Of a stretch of 32,583 bases of DNA, positions 7,414 through 14,000 are shown one piece after another. This DNA comes from J038 sp034437535. Its GTDB lineage: Bacteria > Chloroflexota > Anaerolineae > Aggregatilineales > Phototrophicaceae. The notes beneath the pieces were generated by a model that was not told the DNA's origin, did not search any database, and saw nothing but the letters and a program-made list of their open reading frames with translations. Positions within the stretch are counted from its first letter, which is position 1; each line of letters starts with the position of its first letter. The stretch covers positions 1 to 32,583 of the forward strand of contig DAOTTZ010000162.1 of assembly GCA_034437535.1 (NCBI GenBank). The letters run 5' to 3'. The translations under genes were made by a program, and so were the position numbers.

Positions 7414-7890
7414 ATGGACAATGGACGAACCCGCCAATTTACGGGTGATGCCGGGGCGACCACACAATTCGCCATCCAGGATGCAGGCGCGACGACCCAA
7501 CTCGACGCTTATGACGCGGGGCCGAAGTCACTCTCGACCTATCGTTCCCCCGTCCCGGATCGTCTGCGCGTCATCCTGCCAGATCAATCTGAGCAAGTGG
7601 TGTACAACCTCTACCCGCATGTGATTATCGGGCGGCGCACCAGCACCACACAAGAAGTCGATATTGACCTGGGGGCGTTTGATAACGGGGTATTTGGTAT
7701 TTCGCGCCTGCACGCCATCATAGAGCCGAGCAGTAGCGGTCTGTCGATCAAAGACTTGAAGAGCGTCAACGGGACTCAGGTCAACGGTCAACGGTTATCA
7801 CCAGCCGATAGTTGTGACCTTCACACCAGGGATCGCATCAAGGTTGGCAACCTCCGGCTAGAAGTTCACTTCGAATTTGACGAGGCATGA
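7414..7890 (+). CDS. FHA-domain phosphothreonine-binding protein
   Basis: The 158-residue protein starts at the ATG at 7414. Residues about 50-152 form a forkhead-associated domain with all canonical elements: IGRRT (72-76), SRLHA (97-101) and SVNGTQVNG (117-125). FHA domains bind phosphothreonine peptides, usually in Ser/Thr kinase signalling. The N-terminal 40 residues carry a duplicated DAGATTQ motif (12-18 and 23-29), a plausible phosphorylation target ahead of the domain, like the N-terminal Thr pair in GarA/OdhI proteins. No kinase gene is in the window. Monocistronic, with its own promoter, ending at the hairpin at 7897-7920. Confidence 0.88.
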   Translation: MDNGRTRQFTGDAGATTQFAIQDAGATTQLDAYDAGPKSLSTYRSPVPDRLRVILPDQSEQVVYNLYPHVIIGRRTSTTQEVDIDLGAFDNGVFGISRLHAIIEPSSSGLSIKDLKSVNGTQVNGQRLSPADSCDLHTRDRIKVGNLRLEVHFEFDEA

Positions 7891-7896
7891 GCTTAA

Positions 7897-7920
7897 ATGG
7901 GCGCGGTTCTTCGCGCCCAT
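7897..7920. terminator. Hairpin between convergent genes
   Basis: A perfect 9-bp stem, ATGGGCGCG (7897-7905) with CGCGCCCAT (7912-7920), has a 6-base loop. It lies between the FHA stop and the convergent gene ending at 7924. Only a short TTT follows on the minus strand and no T run on the plus strand, so termination may be weak; it probably serves both genes. Confidence 0.6.
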
Positions 7921-7923
7921 ACG

Positions 7924-8247
7924 TTATCCCTCGACTTCCTGACCGGCCAGGTAGGCTTCGTAATCCTCCTGGCTGACGATCTCGCCGTTGGTCACGGCTT
8001 GATTTTGTAGGTCTTTGTGCTTGTCGAAGAATAACTCTAGCTCCGCCTGGAACGGGCACCGCGTCGCGCTGACTATCTTCCGCACATAATACCCCCGGCC
8101 ATCGTCCGTCTTGCTGGGTTCATTCATCAGGTTCACCCGCACCTTGATGATCTCGTCACACCGCTTGGGCTGGACGTAAACATACAGCGCATCGCGGTCT
8201 GCTGGGTTGCCACTCGGCCCACTGAATAATTTCTTCAAGAAGTTCAC
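7924..8247 (-). CDS. Small conserved-looking cytoplasmic protein, unknown function
   Basis: The protein has 107 residues, with no signal peptide or membrane segment. It starts MNFLKKLFSGPSG and contains YVYVQPKRCDEIIKVRVNL, then a charged middle (DDGRGYYVRKI), and ends acidic with QEDYEAYLAGQE. It follows metG by 17 bases on the same strand and is probably co-transcribed with it. The gene is supported by position, its basic-then-acidic composition and clean boundaries; I do not recognise a family. Its two Cys residues are far apart, so metal binding is not suggested. Confidence 0.65.
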   Translation of the reverse strand: MNFLKKLFSGPSGNPADRDALYVYVQPKRCDEIIKVRVNLMNEPSKTDDGRGYYVRKIVSATRCPFQAELELFFDKHKDLQNQAVTNGEIVSQEDYEAYLAGQEVEG

Positions 8248-8264
8248 CCGGCTTAGCTCCTCAT

Positions 8265-10076
8265 CTATAGTGCGATCGGTTGTTCTTCACGCGGCTGGCC
8301 CAGGAAAGACCGTTCTTCCTCCACAATTTCCGGCTCTAACTTGGTGAACAACGGGGCCGGCTTGCGTAAAGGTTGGCCCGGTTGCAGGTTGCTCTGTTGC
8401 CAGCGGCCTATCGCCCGGCTTCCATCGTAGACCAGGGCTTCGTGGCTACGTTCGGTCTCCTCATAGCTGACGATCTCCAGGTCGCCGAAGATCTGGCCGT
8501 CATAGCCCAGGTACGTATGCACATCCTGCGAGCTAAACGGCAGATACGGGGCCAGCACCATCTTTAAGTTGTCGATCACCTTCAGGATGGTGTAGACCAC
8601 CGTCCCCGCCCGTGCTGGATCTTGCTTGATGACCTTCCAGGGTTCCTGCTCGTTGAGGTAAGCGTTGGCCTCTCGCACCACTGCCAGCGCATGATCTAGC
8701 CCGTCTTTGAGCTTCACCGCTTCGATCAACGCGCCTACCGTCTCGAAGGCGTCTTCACTGCGCTGGATGATGGTCTGGTCGGCCTCTGTCAGGTCGCCGG
8801 GGGTTGGCACGGTGCCATCGAACCGCTTGTAGGCAAAGCCCAGCATCCGGTTGACCAGATTCCCCCAGGCCGCCAGTAATTCGTTGTTGACCCGCGCCAG
8901 GAAGCCCTCCCAGCTAAAATCAGTATCCGCAGATTCCGGGAAGACACGGGCAGTATAAAACCGCAGGGCATCCGCCTGATAACGGTCTAAGACATCCGGT
9001 GCCCAGATGGCCCAATTGCGGCTCTTGGAAAATTGCTCGCCTTCGATGTTCATAAACTCGTTGGCTGGCACATCATAGGGCAGGTTTAACCGGGCGTTCT
9101 CGTCGTCATGATACAAGCCGCTAATGCCGATTAACTCCGCCGGCCAGATGACGGTGTGAAACGGGATGTTATCCTTGCCGATGAAATAATAGGTTTCCGC
9201 CGCCGGGTTGTACCACCAATCTTGCCAGGCATCGGGCGTGCCGTTGTTCTTGGCCCATTCCACACTGGCCGTCAGGTACCCGTTGACGGCTTCAAACCAG
9301 ACGTAGATGCACTTGTTCTCCCATCCTTCCAGCGGAACCGGCACACCCCAGTTGAGATCACGGGTATAGGCCCGCCCGCGCAAGCCTTCTTCTACCCCTT
9401 TTTGAATCAGGTTGCGGGTGAAGCGGACTACGTTGGGCCGCCAGCGACCCTGTGTCGTCTCGATGTAATCCAGCAAAGTCTGGGCGGTCTTGCTTAAATC
9501 CAGGAAGTAATGCTCACTTTCCCGCACAATCAGCTTGTCTTCCGGGTTGGTGCGGTTGTAAGGGTTGATTAAGCGCGTGGCTGTGATTAAGTTGCCGCAG
9601 TTATCGCATTGGTCACCGCGTGCGCTCTCATACCCGCAGATGTAACAGGTTCCTTCTACATAACGATCTGGCAGAAAACGGTCTTCCTGCTCGCTGTAGA
9701 GCAGTTCTTGCGCTTCCTTATATAAGAACCCTTTCTCGTACAATGTGGTGAAGATGTCCTGGGCGATCTGGTGATGATTTTCAGTATCGGTATGGGTGAA
9801 CAAATCATAGCTGATGCCGAGCTTCTTCTGCGTTTGCAAAAACCGCTGATGATAATGCGAAAACAACGCACGCGGGGTGATGCCGCGCTTATCCGCTTCC
9901 AGGCTGATGGGCGTGCCGTGTGAATCCGAGCCGGATACCATCAGCACGTTGTTGCCCGCCAGCCGATGATACCGGGCGAAAATATCCGCTGGCAGGTAAG
10001 CCCCGGCCAGATGCCCGACGTGTAGATCTCCGTTGGCATAGGGCCATGCCACCGAGACTAAAATTTGTTTCGCCAT
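8265..10076 (-). CDS. metG: Methionyl-tRNA synthetase
   Basis: The protein has 603 residues and attaches methionine to tRNA-Met in an ATP-dependent reaction. Class I signatures are visible: HVGH (19-22, the HIGH motif) after WPYANGDL, and QFSKS (348-352, the KMSKS motif). Between them is a zinc knuckle, C144-x2-C147 and C157-x2-C160. The C-terminal EMAP/Trbp111-like tRNA-binding domain of longer enzymes is absent. The start MAKQILVSVAWPYA at 10076 is chosen because GGAGG sits about 6 bases upstream; the longer frame to 10112 starts inside the leader terminator. Transcription is from the promoter at 10228-10256 through a roughly 145-base structured leader. Confidence 0.95.
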   Translation of the reverse strand: MAKQILVSVAWPYANGDLHVGHLAGAYLPADIFARYHRLAGNNVLMVSGSDSHGTPISLEADKRGITPRALFSHYHQRFLQTQKKLGISYDLFTHTDTENHHQIAQDIFTTLYEKGFLYKEAQELLYSEQEDRFLPDRYVEGTCYICGYESARGDQCDNCGNLITATRLINPYNRTNPEDKLIVRESEHYFLDLSKTAQTLLDYIETTQGRWRPNVVRFTRNLIQKGVEEGLRGRAYTRDLNWGVPVPLEGWENKCIYVWFEAVNGYLTASVEWAKNNGTPDAWQDWWYNPAAETYYFIGKDNIPFHTVIWPAELIGISGLYHDDENARLNLPYDVPANEFMNIEGEQFSKSRNWAIWAPDVLDRYQADALRFYTARVFPESADTDFSWEGFLARVNNELLAAWGNLVNRMLGFAYKRFDGTVPTPGDLTEADQTIIQRSEDAFETVGALIEAVKLKDGLDHALAVVREANAYLNEQEPWKVIKQDPARAGTVVYTILKVIDNLKMVLAPYLPFSSQDVHTYLGYDGQIFGDLEIVSYEETERSHEALVYDGSRAIGRWQQSNLQPGQPLRKPAPLFTKLEPEIVEEERSFLGQPREEQPIAL

Positions 10077-10096
10077 GAACGCCTCCATATACAAAT

Positions 10097-10124
10097 AAAA
10101 AACCGTCTGCACGGGGCAGGCGGT
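10097..10124 (-). terminator. Terminator hairpin in the metG leader (putative attenuator)
   Basis: On the minus strand, ACCGCCTGC pairs with GCAGACGGT (9 positions, one C-A mismatch, 5-base loop) and runs into TTTTTT (plus A tract 10097-10102). It ends about 10 bases before the metG ribosome site. It lies downstream of the metG promoter, so it would stop the transcript before the gene unless an alternative fold prevents it. Confidence 0.6.
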
Positions 10125-10150
10125 CGAGATTCAAAAACGCGAAAGCCGTC

Positions 10151-10186
10151 GTCACCTACCGTTTGGGGGTGCGTTTATAAGGTGAC
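10151..10186 (-). promoter_or_regulatory. Leader hairpin upstream of the metG attenuator
   Basis: On the minus strand, GTCACCT (10180-10186) pairs perfectly with AGGTGAC (10151-10157) around a 22-base loop. A CGGT in its 3' part could alternatively pair with the ACCG of the terminator's 5' arm, which would make it an antiterminator. I found no T-box sequence (UGGNACCGCG) and no riboswitch I recognise. Confidence 0.45.
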
Positions 10187-10194
10187 ATTCGCAT
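10156..10194 (-). CDS. Possible 12-residue leader peptide for metG
   Basis: ATG at 10194 opens MRMSPYKRTPKR and stops at TAG 10156-10158. The ORF runs through the 5' arm and loop of the 10151-10186 hairpin and stops at its 3' arm. A ribosome translating it would open that hairpin. Two of its first three codons are Met, which would suit sensing of charged tRNA-Met. It has no good Shine-Dalgarno, so this is weakly supported. Confidence 0.2.
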   Translation of the reverse strand: MRMSPYKRTPKR

Positions 10195-10227
10195 GTTAGC
10201 TGACACAGTGTTGATTATCATAGTTTA

Positions 10228-10256
10228 ATCATAAAAAGCCGGTCACGGCCTGTCAA
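10228..10256 (-). promoter_or_regulatory. Promoter of metG
   Basis: On the minus strand, a perfect -35 TTGACA (10251-10256), a 17-base spacer and TATGAT (10228-10233). The transcript should start near 10220, giving a leader of about 145 bases before the metG ATG. The 357-base gene-free stretch 10077-10433 holds this promoter, the attenuator and the divergent promoter at 10281. Confidence 0.75.
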
Positions 10257-10280
10257 GCGCGGTTCGTGCGGATTTAACAT

Positions 10281-10309
10281 TTGCATAATCCCGCGATTCA
10301 GGTTATCAT
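10281..10309 (+). promoter_or_regulatory. Candidate promoter of the propeptide-like/subtilase pair
   Basis: TTGCAT (10281-10286), a 17-base spacer and TATCAT (10304-10309). It is divergent from the metG promoter. The leader would be about 118 bases, with no obvious structure seen. Confidence 0.45.
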
Positions 10310-10433
10310 CCGGCACTATACGTGATTCTTTCGTTGTAAATAACGTCAGATACGTCGCGTCAGCAGGTTAAACCAAGCCATAGATCGGGTATCACATAAC
10401 ACCGGCTGACGATTGTTGTAAAGGTCATAGACC

Positions 10434-10994
10434 ATGATGCGTTACTTAGTGGGAACGCTCATCACAGTCGGCCTGTTGTTCGGCCTGTGGGGGATGAGCA
10501 ACCATGCACAAACCGGGGTAGCAAACACTTTGTCGTTGATTATCACTGCACAAAATACACCGCAAGGCCAGCCACCAGCGGCGCGACCGCAGGGTTATGG
10601 CCCTGCCGTGCTGACTCTGCCGCCAGGGAATGCCCCGGTGCAGACGCCGGCCTTCCGTGCGACGCCACCCGCAGAGCAGATCGTCAGTGCGATTGTCTAC
10701 CTGCAACCGCTGGAACCGACGGCCAATTACCCCATGCGCGTGGTGAATAGTCTGCGGCAACGGCTCGATGTGCGCCGTGCGCTGGCCGCGCCACCCATTA
10801 ACGCGCAAATTATCAGCACCATCCGCAATGTAGACCGGGCCTACATCATCAATGTGGCCGCCGGTCGTCTTGATTTGATCCGCCAACTTCCCGGCGTTCG
10901 CGCCGTTTTGCGCGACCGCTCGATCCCGTTGAATAACCCTAATGAGGTCGGCCCGGTCGTGACTCAAGAACTCAACGTGGAAGAAGGAGAGTGA
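10434..10994 (+). CDS. Secreted I9-like propeptide/inhibitor-type protein
   Basis: The protein has 186 residues. A signal peptide covers residues 1-25 (cleavage after SNHA), followed by a Pro/Gln-rich linker (about 40-80). Residues 84-167 look like a subtilase propeptide fold: a strand (EQIVSAIVYLQPL), a helix rich in Arg and Leu, then AYIINVAAGRLDLIRQLPGVRAVLRDR, which parallels VVVTVDVSQIDAIAALPNVSGVYPD in the prodomain of the subtilase 73 bases downstream. Propeptides of this I9 type fold and inhibit their protease. A separate copy next to a protease that keeps its own prodomain suggests an inhibitor or helper. AAAGG lies about 10 bases before the first of two tandem ATG codons. The fold call is inferred from pattern only. 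Confidence 0.6.
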   Translation: MMRYLVGTLITVGLLFGLWGMSNHAQTGVANTLSLIITAQNTPQGQPPAARPQGYGPAVLTLPPGNAPVQTPAFRATPPAEQIVSAIVYLQPLEPTANYPMRVVNSLRQRLDVRRALAAPPINAQIISTIRNVDRAYIINVAAGRLDLIRQLPGVRAVLRDRSIPLNNPNEVGPVVTQELNVEEGE

Positions 10995-11067
10995 CATCAT
11001 CAAATACCGATTTTTCTCAATCGTTTCGTTATTTAGGGAAGCCTAGCAAAGTAAAGGGAATGCATAT

Positions 11068-14000
11068 ATGGGAAACCGTAGACTAATTTTGCTCGTTCTA
11101 TTGTTGGTGATGGCCCTCTCGGTCGTGCCGTCCTTCGCACAAGAGGACGACGGCGACGAGCAGGACGACGCCACCGCCAGCCAGGTACAAACCGCCCGGC
11201 CCGCTGTGGATGCCACCGGCGTTTTACAGACCGACCTCCAACCTTCCCCGGATGAACTCGACCGCATCGCAGAATTGCGGTCGCAATTAAACCCGGAGGC
11301 TTATCGTTATACATTGGACGAGTCGTTCGTCCCGTATGAAGATGGCGAAATCAACTTCGCCCCGCCGTCCCCGGCCATCCAGGCGGGTGACCCCAGTCTG
11401 CCGTCTGCGGGTGCTCTGCCAGATAGCGGCCCGGTGACGGTCCTTGTCTTGTTTTCACGTAGTAGTGCGCTGGATACCGTGCGCCCCACCGACATCGCCA
11501 ACAGCGAAGCGCAGTTGAACGCGGTGAATTCTGCGGCGGCGCAGGTACGGGCCGCCCAGGCGGGCGACATCAGCACGCTTCAGGGCACCTTCGGGGCGAC
11601 GCTCGTCTCTGAGCTGAGTCACGTCTTCAGCGGCGTGGTTGTGACCGTCGATGTATCACAAATCGACGCCATCGCCGCCCTGCCGAACGTCAGCGGGGTC
11701 TACCCGGATCAACCCGTCGAGCTAGAAAATGCTAATAGCGTGCCCTTCATCGGCACGGTGAGTGCCTGGACCAATGGCACCGGCTTTACCGGTGACGGCA
11801 TCGACGTCGGCATTATCGACTCCGGTATCGACTACCTGCATACCAACTTCGGCGGCCCTGGCAGTGGTTATGGCTCTGCCGATACGTTGACACTAGACGG
11901 CACCGAGTTCAATTCGAAGGTCGTCGGCGGGTTTGACTATGTGGGTGATGGCTGGGTCGCGGGCGCGCCCCTCGCTCCTGATCCTGATCCCTGGGACTGT
12001 AACGGGCATGGTTCGCACGTTGCGGGTACAGCCGGTGGTTTTGGTGTTAACAGTGATGGTACGACTTACACCGGAGCCTATAACGCTACGACCGATTTCG
12101 CCGACCTTCGCGTCGGCCCGGGTGTCGCGCCGGAATCCCGCCTGCACGCGCTGAAGATTGGCGATTGCACGCCGTCGGTTTCCTTCGTCGGCGCGATTGC
12201 CGCCATCGACAATTACGTTATTCCTGAAGGTCTGGATGTCGTCAATAACTCTTACGGTGGCCCGTATGGTACGCCGCTGGAGCCGCTGGTGCTCGCCTTT
12301 GAGCGGGCCACCGATGCCGGCGTCATCATGGTCGGCTCTGCCGGTAACTCCGGTGATACTTACTTCGTCAATGGCGCCCCGAACATTGCCAACAGCAACA
12401 TTGCGGTTGCTTCTACCGTGAGCGATGTCGCTTATCAGGGGCTTCTGGTTGATGACCTGGGCGCGGGTACCTCTACGGTGGTGCCAGTGTCGAATTCGGT
12501 CAATGGTAACCCGGCTATTCCGCCCATCGGCCCCTTGCCGTTGTTGGCGGTTACTGGCCCCGGTACGGCGGGTGGTTGTAACGCCACCGACTACGATGAC
12601 TTCACCGGGCCGAATGCTGGCGCAGTCGCCGTGATCCGTTGGGATGATGGCACATGTGGGTCTGTCACCCGTATGACGAATGCCGTCAATAACGGTAATG
12701 TGGGCGGCCTGGTCGTCATCACGACCGACCCGGCAGACGCGCCGTTCATCCTGTTGAATTGTGGCGATGCCAGCGGCGGCCCTGTCACGACGTCACCGAT
12801 TTCGTGTGTCTCGACACAACTCGCAGAGGATTACCTCTTTACCAACCCGACGAACTACGAAGTCACCTTTGACGGCACGCTCTCCGCTTTCCTGAGCGAT
12901 AGCTTTGCCGATCAAGTCTCGTCCTTTACCTCGCGCGGCCCGGTCATCGCCGCGGGTGATACCGTCCGCTTGAAGCCGGACGTTTCCGCCCCTGGCGACC
13001 TGATCTTCTCCGCGGCGGCGGGTACCGGGACGGAAGGTGTGTTCCTGGGTGGTACCTCGATGGCCGCGCCGCATGTGGCCGGTGTCGCCGCGCTCCTGCG
13101 GCAGATCTACCCGACGTACAGCGTCCAGCAGATCAAAGCTCTGATCATGAACACGGCCACCAATGATCTGTGGACTGGCATCAACCAGACCGGTGATAAC
13201 TTCTCCCCGCCGCGCATCGGCACCGGGCGGGTGGATGTGCAGAACGCGATCCAGCATAACGCGATTGCCTACAGTGCGGATAACCCCGAAGGTGTTCATG
13301 TGTCCTTCGGCGTCATCGACGCGGTGGCCCCGGGTAGCATGGTCCAGCGGATCATCATCCAGGATACCAGTGGTACTGGCGGCACCTACAACGTGAATTA
13401 CACGCCGTACCTGGATGCGAACGGAGTCTCCGTGACCCTCTCGGCGTCGTCGGTGAGTGTTCCGGCTAACGGCTCGGCCACCATCAACGTGACGCTCAAC
13501 TATGATCCGGCGGCCATGGACGAAGACGCGCTGATCGACCCCACCATGACCACCACGCAAGCGACCGGCTTCGGTGCCTTTCCGCGTGCCTGGAACCGTG
13601 AAGAATCTGGTTACGTGACTTTCTCCGGGCCGGGGTCTGATCTGCGGGTGGCGGTACATGCCATGCCCCGTCCCGCAGGGGATCGTTCGCTTGCGGCCAA
13701 CCCGGTCAGCACCGGCCCCACCGGTTCGACTTTCATCGACCTACAAGGGCCGGGTGTGGATACCAGTGGCACGCTGACACGCGATCAGTTCAGTGTGGTC
13801 TCGCAGGTGAGTGCCTTCAACGCGCTCGTGACCATGCCCAATGACGGACTCACCGGGCCGGAACTTGATCGTGGTGACATCCAGCATATCGGCATTTCGT
13901 CGGACTATCAGGCGCAGTTGGCCCTGGCAGGCGGCAATGTAGCGACCGCCATCGGTAATACGACGATCTTCATCGGCTTCTCTACTTATGACAACTGGAG

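Noticed and set aside
10077..10112. Longer start for metG (12 extra residues)
   Set aside because: The extension is translated terminator hairpin and T run, and the strong GGAGG lies before the ATG at 10076.
10077..10220. T-box riboswitch in the metG leader
   Set aside because: No UGGNACCGCG core or specifier-loop layout was found, and the leader is short for a T-box.
12793..13659. 288-codon antisense frame in the subtilase gene
   Set aside because: The sense strand encodes the catalytic serine region here; the antisense is a shadow.
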